This document shows positions 43,601-54,635 of a stretch of DNA of 64,000 nucleotides, one piece after another. The DNA lies in assembly GCA_004835665.1 (NCBI GenBank), contig RBKR01000019.1, forward strand, positions 186,001 to 250,000. Direction: 5' to 3'. Source of the stretch: Phoma sp. XZ068 (Eukaryota; Ascomycota; Dothideomycetes; Pleosporales; Didymellaceae). Both the position numbers and the translations under genes were made by a program. Under the pieces are notes generated by a model. It was not told the DNA's origin. It saw only the letters and a program-made list of their open reading frames with translations, and did not search any database. How positions within the stretch are numbered: position 1 is the first letter of the stretch; every line of letters begins with the position of its first letter.

Positions 43601-44992
43601 AACAATATGGAGTCTCTAACGGATGCCGAGAAGCGCAACAACGAGTGTGACGTAGTCGATGGACGGGAACAGGTAGAATCTGGAGACCTGTACGACATCA
43701 TAGTCAGCAATATGAAGTCCTCCATGATCGGTAATGCACACAAGAGATACTTTAACTGGCCCGCGCCATCACAGATCCTGTGATTGTGTTTTATACCTCA
43801 TATACTCGGTATAGTATCATTGAATTCGAACTTCTGCTTTATGATTTCAAATTGAAGGATGCTTTTTCTATGCATTGAAACTTGTCTCGAACAGTTCGTC
43901 GCATGGACTGTCATTGCAATTAGGTGTCAGCTTTTAAGGTGACTCCCTGGCCTGGATCAATGCCTACCAATCAACGATATTCACAAAGAACCCGTAATAT
44001 AACAGAAGAGCCCGAAAACGCACTGTAGCCCACGAATGACCTTTCACAGTGAGAAGCCAGACATCCTGGAAATCGGGTCAAGCCGTAGCGTTCACTTTAC
44101 AGGCTTTGGCGCTCCTGCCCGCGGCGCCCGGCACGATCACCATGATATCCAAGCCATGTACGAGCTTGTGGGGCCGTTGTCGGTGTGTTTGTTGGACCCT
44201 GCATTCGCCATAAGGGAATCTTTGAATAGAGCGTCACGACGATCCCGATCTGTAAATTGTTGCAAAAGAACTGAAGATGGTCAATTGCGCTCAGCATAGT
44301 AAACATATCTTGAGTAGACACTGTCAGTAGACAAAAGTTGAATAATGTGTTTTACTAGAGGCCACTCTCACTCGGGGATGCTTGCCTCATCTGTAGTTCG
44401 AAGCAGGAGCTTTCGAAGGCCACAATAAGGCCACCACTCGGGACCTTTACGAACAAATATTCTTCAAAATCCACCAACAGTGCCGCACTTCCATCGTCTT
44501 TCATAAATCCTTCGACGAATCCAATCACATCTCGTGACCGGCCGAGAGTCGGACTATGTGTCGACACGTCCCAAAGGTGTGGCAGGGGGTGGGCCTGATT
44601 GAAAATTCTGATCTTATCTGATGGCGCTAATCGACCATCAGGACCATCAGGACCACTACCACTCCACTTTCATTGTAACTTTCCCTTTCCGATCGGCAGC
44701 CTTGCCTGCGAGAAGCATACCCGTTGGGCCGCCAAGTCCGTTGGAGCAGAAAGCTTGCACATGTCGATACAAGCTACGGAGCGCCACACAGAACGCTGAG
44801 GCTTCAATGGATAGACCATAGTGCCGGGAGCGCTTCGCATAGGTGAATTGTGGGTAGTGTAAGGAATAAGGAAGTGGTCCGACAGCATGTGAGAAGGAAT
44901 AAAGGTGCAGCAATAGCAGCTTTGTATGGCCAGGGTCGTCTACTTTGATCAACTTTGATCTCCTTGTCAAGTTTCAGCACCTGAAAGTCACC
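43601..44992. other. Intergenic region upstream of the siderophore transporter
   Basis: About 1.4 kb. The notable content is a perfect SreA-type GATA element at 44614-44622. A minus-strand ORF at 44355-44567 (70 codons) looks faintly protein-like but has no support. Confidence 0.5.
44614..44622 (-). promoter_or_regulatory. Iron-responsive GATA element (SreA/Sre consensus)
   Basis: TTATCTGAT on the plus strand is ATCAGATAA on the minus strand, a full match to ATCWGATAA, the extended site bound by the iron-sensing fungal GATA repressors SreA, SRE and Urbs1. It lies 371 bp upstream of the transporter ATG, where iron-repressed control would be expected. Confidence 0.65.
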
Positions 44993-46874
44993 ATGGGTTT
45001 CCTTACGGACCTAACGCTTGCGAAGAGCAAGACCAAGGAGGAAGTTACCCCTGTCGAGCCTGTCTCCAACGTCGCGATCGATGCGGAGAAGGGTACAAAG
45101 TCCACCACTCCATCGGAGAAGGCTACTGATGATGCTACATTCACTGCCAATGCGCAGGCGGGTGTCAAGAGGGTCGAAGCAGCTACAACTGTCTGGACGA
45201 AGTGGCATCTCATTGGTGCCTACGTGATGTAAGTATTCGAACCGCGTGTGTAACGGTCTCAGCAGCTGACATCTTCCAGCATTTGGTGGATCTACTTCGT
45301 CACTGCATTGCAGGAGGTTGTCGTTCGCGCCATGAACCCTTACGTTGTCAGTGCCTTCAAACTGCACTCGCTTACTGCTGCCACCGGTATCGTGTCCTCG
45401 ATCGTTGGTGGTCTGTTCAAGATTCCACTTGCGAAGTTGCTCGATACGTGGGGTCGCCCTCAAGGCCTCCTCGTATCCCTTTTCTTGTGGATCGTTGGTT
45501 ACATCATGATGGCTGGATGCAAAAACGTTGAAACTTATGCGGCTGCACAGGTGTTCTCATCTACTGGGTAAGCCAAATTTTGAACTGCCAGAAGATCCCC
45601 CCAGCTGACTTTATGGTAGATCTCAGGCAGTCTCGTACATCCTCACCGTCTTCATTGCCGATACTAGCAGCCTGAGGAATCGTGCTCTCATGCTTTCGTT
45701 CGCGACTTCGCCTTATATCATCACAACTTGGATTGGAGGGCCTGTTGCGCAATCTGTCCTACATGGCCCTGGCTGGCGTTGGGGTTTCGGAATCTTCACC
45801 ATCATCATCCCAGTCGTTGTGATCCCTCTTGCAGTCCTAGTACTTTACAATGATCGCAAGGCCAAGAAGATGGGACTGATCGATGAGACCAAGGTCCAAT
45901 GGACGGCAGCCAACATCAAGAAGTTCTGCGTAGACGTCGATCTGGTGGGCATCTTCATTCTGACGGCTGGCATGGCTCTGTTCCTACTGCCTTTCAGCTT
46001 GTGGTCCTACCAAGGCGAGAAGTGGAAATCGCCTATGATCATTTGCATGATCGTCTTTGGATTCATCCTGCTGATCGCCTTCCCGGTCTGGGAGAAATAC
46101 TTCGCCCCAGTTACTTTCATCCCATACGAGCTGCTACTGGACCGCACTGTTTTCCTGGCTGGATGCATGTTCATCTTCGTATTCTTCAATAGCGCGGTTT
46201 GGGGCTCCTACTTTTCCTCCATGCTGCAAGTCGTCTGGAATTTGAGTGTCACCGAGGCATCATATGTCACCCAGGTCTTCCGTGTCGTCCAGTGTGGATG
46301 GTGCTTCTTCTTTCTTGGCCCTCTCATCCGCTTCACTGGACGCTTCAAGTGGACCGTCGCGTACTTCGCGCTGCCTCTCGATATTCTCGCGATCGGCCTC
46401 ATGATCCATTTCCGCCAACCCGGTACCGGCATCGGCTACATCGTTATGACACAGATCTTCACAGCCGTAGCTGGAGGAACCATCGTCATTGGTGGCGAGC
46501 TCGCTATGATGGCGCCCTCCGATCATCAGCATATTGCGGTCATCCTCGCCGTCCTCAACCTCTTCTGTTCCATTGGAAGTGCAGTCGGTTCTACCGTCAG
46601 CGCTGCGATCTGGACCGGGACGTTCTACGACAACCTTGTCAAGCACGTTCCGGAAGGCGTCAATGCTCGCGACATCTACGCGTCCTTGCCGAAGCAGTTG
46701 TCCTACCCGTGGGGTTCTCCTGAGCGCATGGGTATTGCGAGAGCTTATGGTGATTCGCAAAGACTAATGCTGATTACCAGTATTTGTATGCTGTCGATGG
46801 CACTCATCTGTGCAGTGTTCTGGCGCGATATCAATATCAAGAACAACAAGCAAGTTAGGGGTCGCGTTGCTTAG
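44993..46874 (+). CDS. Siderophore-iron transporter (MFS, Sit1/Arn/MirB family)
   Basis: A plasma- or endosomal-membrane permease that imports ferric siderophores. Three exons (44993-45228, 45280-45567, 45620-46874) give 592 residues. After a hydrophilic N-terminus of about 65 residues come about 14 hydrophobic segments, as in the siderophore branch of the MFS. Family blocks: IIWWIYFVTALQEVV, YVVSAFKLHSLTAATGIVSS, KLLDTWGRPQG (the loop 2-3 signature), GPGWRWGFGIF, the GELAMMAPSDHQHIA segment, and the C-terminal IYASLPKQLSYPWGSPER. The perfect SreA-type site upstream supports iron repression. No NRPS siderophore synthetase gene is in the window, so the gene may serve uptake of foreign siderophores. 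The exact substrate cannot be told from sequence. Confidence 0.93.
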
Positions 46875-47423
46875 GCTGCGTTGGTCAGTCGGCACATATA
46901 CCTAAATGAGAGCAGAGGTGGAGGCGATGAGCAGGAAGGCAACTTGGACGGACGGTCGTAAACAGGTTGTAATCATAATACATCAACCTACTGCTGCAAA
47001 ATTGTGGTACAAAGAGGCGTTGTTAAAACTCGGTGATTGAACGTGAGGAATGAGCTTTGCGACGATAAACCTCAACGATCATTAAGGCTAGCCATGTAAA
47101 AAAACATTGTTGCCGATGTGCGGTGCCGGTAGCTATCTGTACCCTGCGCCATTTCCTTTACTCGATGAGGCTCTGTCACATTATCCGCACCAGCGACTGT
47201 CGGACATTGAATGCGCTCCAACGGTCCATAATGTGTAACCGGGAGACGCCGCGTAGGCCTCGGGTGGTCTCCCGCAAGCATCACGACTCCCTGAAATATC
47301 CGCGAATTGGCGCCACCACCCTGCAACATCCTGGGCTCCATTAAATTCGAGACTCTAGCTTGCCACATGCGATAAGCAGCATCGTCTCTAATGATTGGAT
47401 TTTAATAGAATCTGGCAGCGTTG

Positions 47424-47461
47424 CTGGGGTTGTTGCGCTGATCGGGTCGCGTTATCCCCGC
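47424..47461. promoter_or_regulatory. Pair of CreA-like (carbon catabolite repression) motifs
   Basis: CTGGGG at 47424-47429 and CCCCGC at 47456-47461 (minus-strand GCGGGG) both fit the CreA consensus SYGGRG, lie 32 bp apart (first base to first base) and in opposite orientation, about 300 bp before the malate synthase ATG. The consensus is short and frequent by chance; the paired layout before a glucose-repressed gene is the supporting argument. Confidence 0.4.
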
Positions 47462-47630
47462 AATTGAGCTATGGCCTTGGCATCGTCACAAGCTGGGAGC
47501 TCTCTAATAATCCCTCCGTCCGAGCGCAGCGCTCGTTTACCACTCACAGTAGCCGGCCTAGCCTGCACCAGACCCTTTCAAAGAAGATCCTCGGTCCAGC
47601 TTCGAGATGGGTGACGTTGGTGCGATATGT

Positions 47631-47637
47631 TATATAG
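47631..47637 (+). promoter_or_regulatory. TATA box of malate synthase
   Basis: TATATAG lies 119 bp upstream of the ATG at 47750. Inducible carbon-source genes in fungi often have a TATA box, unlike most housekeeping genes in this window. Confidence 0.5.
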
Positions 47638-47749
47638 CGTGACTGCCCAGCCGTCTCCGCACGCATACATCATCGCATTCCTCATTTTCTGTACATTGAG
47701 TGTGCCATAATTGCATATACATAAGAATCACACAGAGACATAAGTCACA

Positions 47750-49536
47750 ATGGCAGCCAGCGCTGACTCTATCCTCCGTGAGGTTAACATCCTCGGCGAG
47801 CTGAACGACTCGAACCGTCACATTCTTAGCAAGGACGCTGCTGTCTTCCTTGCTCTCCTCCACCGCACATTCAACAACCGCCGAAAGGAGCTCCTGCAAA
47901 GGAGAGTTATCCGACAGGGTGAGCTGGACAAGGGCAACCTTCTTGACTTCCTGCCCGAGACCAAGCACATCCGCGAGAATGATACATGGAGGGGCGCACC
48001 ACCAGCTCCCGGTCTTGTCGACCGCCGAGTAGAGATCACTGGACCGACAGACCGCAAGATGGTTGTCAACGCTTTGAACTCTGACGTTTGGACATACATG
48101 GCTGATTTCGAGGGTATGTATACACTTCTCACAATTGCAATGAATTCTGGGAATCTAACAGTTACCAGATTCCAGCGCACCAACATGGGACAACATGATC
48201 AACGGCCAGGCGAATCTCTATGATGCTATTCGCCGCCAGGTCGACTTCAAGCAGGGTGAGAAGGAGTACAAGCTCCGCACCGACCGCACGCTCCCTACAC
48301 TCATTGCCCGTGCTCGTGGGTGGCACCTCGATGAGAAGCACTTCACTGTTGACGGCGAGCCCATCTCTGGAGGTCTCTTCGACTTCGGTCTGTACTTCTT
48401 CAACAACGCACACGAGCTTGTCAAGCGCGGATTCGGCCCATACTTCTACTTGCCGAAGATGGAGTCTCATCTTGAGGCCAGGCTGTGGAACGACGTCTTC
48501 AACCTTGCCCAGGACTACATTGGCATGCGCCGTGGCACCATCCGTGGAACCGTTTTGATTGAGACCATCCCCGCTGCGTTTGAGATGGATGAGGTAAGTC
48601 ATAGCTATCGATGTAATACGTTACCCTGCTAATCTGGCTAGATCATCTACGAGCTCCGTGATCACTCTTCTGGTTTGAACTGCGGTCGCTGGGATTACAT
48701 CTTCAACACCATCAAGCGTTTCCGCCAGAACCCCAACTTCATCCTCCCCGACCGCGATTCCGTCACCATGACCTCTCCCTTCATGGATGCTTACGTCAAG
48801 CTCCTCATCAAGACCTGCCACAAGCGAGGTGTCCACGCCATGGGCGGTATGGCCGCTCAAATTCCCATCAAGAACGACCAGAAGGCCAACGACACCGCCA
48901 TGGCCAAGGTCAAGTCTGACAAGCTCCGTGAGGTACGTGCCGGTCACGATGGTACCTGGGTTGCCCACCCTGCGCTCGCAAAGATTGCTTCCGACATCTT
49001 CAACGAGCACATGCCCACCCCCAACCAGATGCACATCCGCCGCGAAGATGTCAACATCTCTGCCAACGATCTTCTCAACATGAATGTCCCCGGAAAGATC
49101 ACCGAGGCTGGCATTCGCCAGAACCTCGATATCGGCATCAGCTACATGGAGGCTTGGATCCGTGGTGTCGGATGTGTACCCATCAACTACCTCATGGAGG
49201 ACGCTGCTACTGCCGAGGTCTCAAGATCTCAACTGTGGCAGTGGACAAGACACGGTGTCAAGACTGCCGAGGGCCAGACTGTTACCAAGCAATATGCTCT
49301 CAAGTTGCTGAAGGAGCAGACTGCGAAGCTGAGCGAGAAGGCGCCGAAGGGCAACAAGTTCCACTTGGCGGCTAAGTACTTCGAGAGCCAGGTTACCGGC
49401 GAGGACTACGCTGAGTTCCTTACATCGTAAGTCGCCCATCTAATTTCCATGTCTGAAAACTAAAGCTAACATCCCTAGGTTGCTGTACAACGAGATCACA
49501 AACGTAGGTGCCTCCAGGCCCGCCTCCAAATTGTAG
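47750..49536 (+). CDS. acuE: Malate synthase, peroxisomal (glyoxylate cycle)
   Basis: Condenses glyoxylate and acetyl-CoA to malate, allowing growth on acetate and fatty acids. Four exons (47750-48113, 48169-48593, 48642-49426, 49479-49536) give 543 residues, the usual fungal size. Signatures: AAVFLALLHRTFNNRRKELL near the N-terminus, RGTIRGTVLIETIPAAFEMDE, SSGLNCGRWDYIFNTIK, and DGTWVAHPALA. The last three residues, SKL, are a PTS1 peroxisomal import signal; they come from the short final exon, so missing that intron would lose them. The carbon-source motifs listed upstream fit expected glucose repression. The symbol follows the Aspergillus nidulans orthologue. Confidence 0.97.
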
Positions 49537-50282
49537 ACTCTCGCGTCTTTTCTTTCCTTAAAGAATCTCTTGTAACTATCATACCCAACATGTGAAGGTC
49601 CAATGAAGGCCTGTAAGCAGAATGCAAAAGCTTGATTACGTTAACTACCCGCAATTGTTTAAACCTCTTTGATTACATCACTCTGCACGTTTGCACTTCT
49701 TTGACGCGTATCACATGCCTGCATTATTCTCAAGCTAATTCTTGGTCAGCCTATTGCACCTACACCGGCCGCGAAGCTATAACACGTGACGTACCGAGTT
49801 TCAACGAGCCGAGGCACGAGTCGACCGGGGTGATTGACCCATGGGGATGGTAACGCATGCGGGGAAGACTGGGACGAGCATGGATGCGCGCATGTGAAGA
49901 GAACATGGTTTGGCCGAACGGTAAGCGGGACCTCGCGGAAGGCCCGAGCATGGATTACACTTTCGATCTGCATATTCAGCGATGTTTTGTGAAGCACAGC
50001 GTTCGTTGATTTGTGCTTGGTTATGCTATGTATTGTACTGTATATATCTATTCGCTTCAAATCTGAGATTTGTCAAACCGCAATTAGAACAAATCGTTAA
50101 TGAGCCATTGTGCTCTCGAGTGCTGTCGTTAACCTGTGTACATCCCTGAGCTTTTCCACATGAACCATTAACCTTGTGCGTCCCAGACCATGACTGCTTT
50201 TCCGAAGTAGCCTGTTCAAATTGCCCCTCTGAAGAATCTCAAAACGCCACGCTGAAATGCAGGAACAAATCATCTCCTAATA
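49537..50282. other. Convergent intergenic region, nothing recognised
   Basis: About 750 bp where the malate synthase and wall-protein transcripts end. No repeat, RNA gene or convincing ORF seen. Confidence 0.5.
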
Positions 50283-53200
50283 TCACACTAGCCATAACAG
50301 CCACCCAGCAATACCGATAACTAGGTTCTCAACCCACTTATCCACTCCTCCACCGTACGCCCAACTGCCTGCTCCCTTACTTCGACTCGACTCTCCAATT
50401 CCACTTGCAATGAAATCGCCTGCACCACGCTCACTCGTACTGGTTGTGCTCGCGCTGTTACTAGCCGGGGTGCTTGAAATAATGCTCGTCTTGCCGTTGA
50501 TGACCAACGCTGTACCGCCAGGGGCTAGGGAGTAGGTTGTCCCGTCTATGATGATTTCACCGTTTGGACGTAGCGTGGTGGCGGAGTTGAGGACATATTC
50601 TACTGTTCCGTCGCGCGTGGTTGCGGTGAGGGTCTTACCGTCTACGACGATTGGGGCCGCGACCGTAATGGGTCCCATTCCTGAGCCAGGTGTGAGTGTG
50701 GAGGTTACGCCATTAATTACTACAACCGAGCCGGAAGCAGAGGCGACAAGGGAGAACGTGGTGCCTGAGATGGTGAGGACGCCACCGGGGGTAAGAGTTT
50801 CTCCGGGGCCAAAGATGAAGGCGGTCGTGCCGTGAGCTACGGTAGCGGTCACTGCTCCGCCATTCAATGGTAGAACGGGAAGGTGCGAGGGGTTGAGGGT
50901 GGACGTCACGCCATTGATGACAACAGTTGATCCTTGCCCATCGGTTGGGAGACTGTACGTTGTGCCACTAACTACCAGCACACCGCCAGGTGTTAGCGTC
51001 TGGCCCGGAGCGAGAACGAACTCGGTAGTACCGTCCCTTACTGTTGCTGTGATGGGTAGATTATTGATTGTCAAAGCTGGGAGACCGGCGCTAAGGCGTT
51101 GTGTCTGCCCGTCGATAACGATACTAGAGCCGTGGAACCCGGGTGGGAGACTGAACGTTGTGCCGTCAACAGTGACTGCGCTGCCGGGTCCGAGGGTCTG
51201 ATCACCGATGACGAAGACGGTGGTTCCGCCGAGCAGTCTGGCGGTGATGGACTGTCCGCCGAATGTCACAGCTGGAGCACCAGCAGGGCCAGCCATGGTT
51301 ACCAGGGTCTGCGTGGCACTGTTCCATATTGCGATTCTGCCATTTGGACCCAGAGTGAGTGTATGATCATCCAGTATCACCAAAGGGCCGCCTCGTTGCA
51401 GTGTTTGTGTGCCAACAACGAACTCTCCTTGTGCATTTGCGGTAATTGTGTTGTGTCCAACAGTGAGGATCGGCATTGATCCTTGGTTCATTTGAGGATT
51501 CAACCCAACAGTCTTCCCATCAACTACGATTGTAGAACCCCCTCCAGCAGTAGGTACAACGACAGGTACGCCATTGATCATCGTGGTTTGGCCCAAAGTA
51601 AGCGTTTTGGTTCCAATTATAACCATGGTAGGCGCATTGGGCTGTTGATTGGGTTCACCTGGGTTCTGCTGCGTTGGTTGAGGCTTGACAGTAACTATAC
51701 TATTACCGATGGTGATAGTTTGACCAGAGTCTGTAGGTTGCTCTTGTGGTTTCCTCGTAAGATCGGGGTTGTTCGAGATAATCGAGTTAATGAAATCCGG
51801 TATGCTTGTCTTGCTGCCTGGGTTATTTTGAGGTGGATTCTGAGGCTGATTTTGAGGTTTACCATCAGTCTTCGGGTTATCATCGTTCTTCGGATTATCG
51901 TCGTTGACTTTGTTCGTATTGGGGTCTTGCTGTGGAGGCTGCGGAGTTTTCGGTAGATCGCCCGGGTTCGTGTCGCACCGCAGACAGCCTTGTCTAGTTA
52001 TGTGCTTCGAAGTTGATGCGTACGTCGTCCGGAGGAAGGTATTTTGGCCTGGAGGACTTGAGAATGCCGGTGGTTCCGCTGTCGTCAGTGCCGGTTGTGT
52101 TGCTGTGGCTGGTGGTTTGATTGAAATCTCTGCTGGCGCCGACGGTGGTGGTGGCGGCGGTGGAGCACTAAAAGTTTTGCTCGGTTTGCCGACCAGTATA
52201 TCTGAGATTCCTGCCAAAGTACAGGTAGCAATATCAGCGCCTTGGAATTGGAGCTGAAGATCTGGATCTTGGGCCAAGAAGCTCTGTAGTTTTGTGGGTA
52301 CCGGCACAGGAGACATCCATACTGACGGCGTTGGTGTTGATCCATTTGCAAAAGTCTGAATGAAAAAGTCCCAGTCCTCTGTCCGAGTCGGTGCCCAATC
52401 GTTCAGGCTTGATACCCGCGGCCGACAAATGCTCTCGGTTGGCTTCAATTTGCTGTCCGTTGCGTTGTTTGATGCCGTTGCATTGAGTTGGGCATCGGGA
52501 CCTCCGTACAAGCCCGTGTAGATCACATACGTCGGTCCAACCTCCAAAGTCAAGTCCAAGCCTGGGGTTGGCAAGTAGATATTGAACTCTGCCGCGGTGT
52601 CGGTAATCCAGCTATCAACCGTCTTCGTCTGGTTGACGGTCTTCGTCTCCGTGACGATTGTGTCAATTGTCGAATTGTTCACGTAAGTGATGAACTCTGT
52701 AAGAATTGTCTCAGTCACTACCAGGCTTGTCCAGTTTCCGAATACATCTGAACGGTACGATGTTGTCACAGGGTTCAAGGCGGCCAGCGCGCAACCTGTA
52801 CATGACCCTCTAAGGATTGGGGTAATTGTCGAGAGCGATGCGCTGGCGGGTGCAGTGCTATTGCCGTAGGGGTACAGTGCTGCGGAGGGTGCGTAGGTCT
52901 TGATCTTTGGCGAAGCATTTGGATAGATTGAATCCGAGGTGAGAGATTTGACTATCGAAAGAGAGGATCCACTATGATCAGCACTATCGGAAGCGTCTGA
53001 ATAAGACTGGATCGGTGTGGATGTAGGAGCTGAAGACGCCTGTACCTGGATCACTGTGACTGTCGTAGTGAGAGAAGAAGGCGCAACGTCCGCTACTGAG
53101 TAGCTTGAATTCTTTAAGGAAGCACTTTGCGATACTGAGCTCTGGCTATCAGACGATATGGTGATGTTTGAAGGAGACTCCACGTCCGCGACTGACAAAA

Positions 53201-53432
53201 TCGGGGTTGGTAACGAGGGACTAATAGACACAGCTGGAATTGAGGAGTTGTCATCTAGTTACCATATTAGACGCGATGGCAATCAAGTCTATGTCAATAG
53301 ACCTACATCCTGCGTTTGGTTAATCATATGTCGGAAAGCGTGGAGGCAAGGAACCCTACTCTTTGCTTCGTTCGGAGCGTGATTGGAGGCGGCTACGAGC
53401 GATGCCGTCCCCAACGCGGCGTACCTCCACAT
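50283..53432 (-). CDS. Secreted repeat protein with C-terminal hydrophobic anchor (probable GPI wall protein)
   Basis: Two exons (53303-53432, 50283-53233) give 1026 residues. Exon 2 has no ATG near its start. Joining it to an upstream ORF through a 69-bp intron (53234-53302, donor GTCTAT) supplies the N-terminus MWRYAALGTASLVAAS, a plausible signal peptide, and keeps frame; the weak donor makes this the least certain junction. The first half is Ser/Thr-rich with many N-glycosylation sequons. A Pro-rich and an Asn/Lys/Pro-rich linker follow. From about residue 580, five or more imperfect repeats of roughly 65-70 residues contain VVINGVTSTL, TVTVDGTTFSLPP-like and LTPGGVL-like motifs, a spacing suggestive of a beta-solenoid. 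The last residues (NLVIGIAGWLLWLV) are a hydrophobic tail typical of GPI signals. No catalytic domain is seen; a surface or adhesion role is inferred. Confidence 0.75.
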
Positions 53433-54635
53433 CCTTCACCTTCCGAACATGAACGACTGGCAGTGCGAAGTGCAAAAAAAGACGCGGCGGCGCACAAATT
53501 GTGGGTTGGGAAAGGGTCAAAACAATAGCTGAGAGCTGCGATGTGGAAAGTATTGCTTGAATTCAAACACGCAAGTCGGAAGACTGGACAGCCACCGGCC
53601 GCTATGAATAGACAGCTGTGTGATCCATGCGTCTATCGATTAGTGGCAGCTAGCGGATGGTTGAGCAAGGCATCAGCGAATGGGCTGCAGCAGACGACTG
53701 GAAATGTGGCCGTGCCTGTACGGCTGAGCTTGCCAGGCCGAATAAGCCCAAAGGTTCTGGTCTCTCGACGAAAACGCATCATCACGTCTGCCACCCATTG
53801 TTGTACAATCTGTCAGCTTTAGAAGCAGCGGCGGCTCTATGCTCAGTTCCGGTACGTTGACCTTCATGGGTACCAATCAAAGCCCAGTGTACAAGTCTGG
53901 GCGAGGGAGCGTGGAATGTAACCCTCGTTTTGGTGGTACACGACCATGAAAACGGTCCGCATCGGGCGCTGTGAGCGCTCGCCAGGCCAGGCAAACATCA
54001 AGAGCTTCTCACTTACGCGGCAAATGGTGCTGGCCTGAGCTGACTCTGTGCATTAAGGCGCGTTTCATGTGCAAAATCAGGGAGAAAATTGTTTAATGAG
54101 GGGCCGGCGAGCTGAGACGCAGGTAATGCCGGGATACTGTTGACGAGGTTGGTTGTTCGAGGTCAGCTTTCAAGATCGAACGCGTTGGCGTCCTGGGGGG
54201 CGCCTTCCCTCATTGGCTTTCATGATCGACATGACTCCACCCCTGAGCTCATCCCATCGTGCTGTCCGCGCCCCTACCGTGGAACCTCGTATTAGTCGCG
54301 AGCCGGCACACTGCACGCTCGCAGCATCGCCGAATCACGATGCAGCGGCCAGTATTGCCTGGCTCGCTAAGGCCCCCTAACAGCTGTTAGCCAAGCTTCT
54401 AGCTGGCAAAGAACCATGATTCGGAGCACTCCTCACGGTCCCGGAAGCTCCCCAGATCCCCATTTTCTTTATGCCGAGAAAGGCCCTCTTCTGGGTTCTG
54501 GACCTGGAAAAGTTGACCTCCAGACGTTTGGGACGACCTTAACGTTGCGACTTCATCGTCATGTTTGTCTTGTAATTTGGACCATCCACATAGGACCTAA
54601 TATCTTTTGGCTTCTCTCTCACGTTCGCTCCTGCC
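53433..54635. other. Divergent intergenic region, nothing recognised
   Basis: About 1.2 kb between two divergent genes for cell-surface proteins. Several short ORFs have no features. An in-frame, stop-free hydrophobic stretch directly before 54636 (LISFGFSLTFAPA) hints at a missed upstream exon of the next gene. Confidence 0.45.

Larger units (their letters stand above)
46875..47749. other. Intergenic region with malate synthase promoter
   Basis: About 875 bp. It holds two CreA-like motifs (47424-47429, 47456-47461) and a TATA box (47631-47637). No gene recognised. Confidence 0.5.

Noticed and set aside
44355..44567. 70-codon minus-strand ORF
   Set aside because: Mildly protein-like, but no family, splice logic or promoter feature supports it.
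30864..46874. A giant fungal mobile element (Starship-like) carrying the unusual genes
   Set aside because: I saw no tyrosine-recombinase captain, no terminal repeats and no target-site duplication; genes are intron-rich like the rest of the window.
41097..46874. Siderophore biosynthesis cluster
   Set aside because: Only a transporter is present; no NRPS, ornithine monooxygenase or acyltransferase gene occurs in the window.
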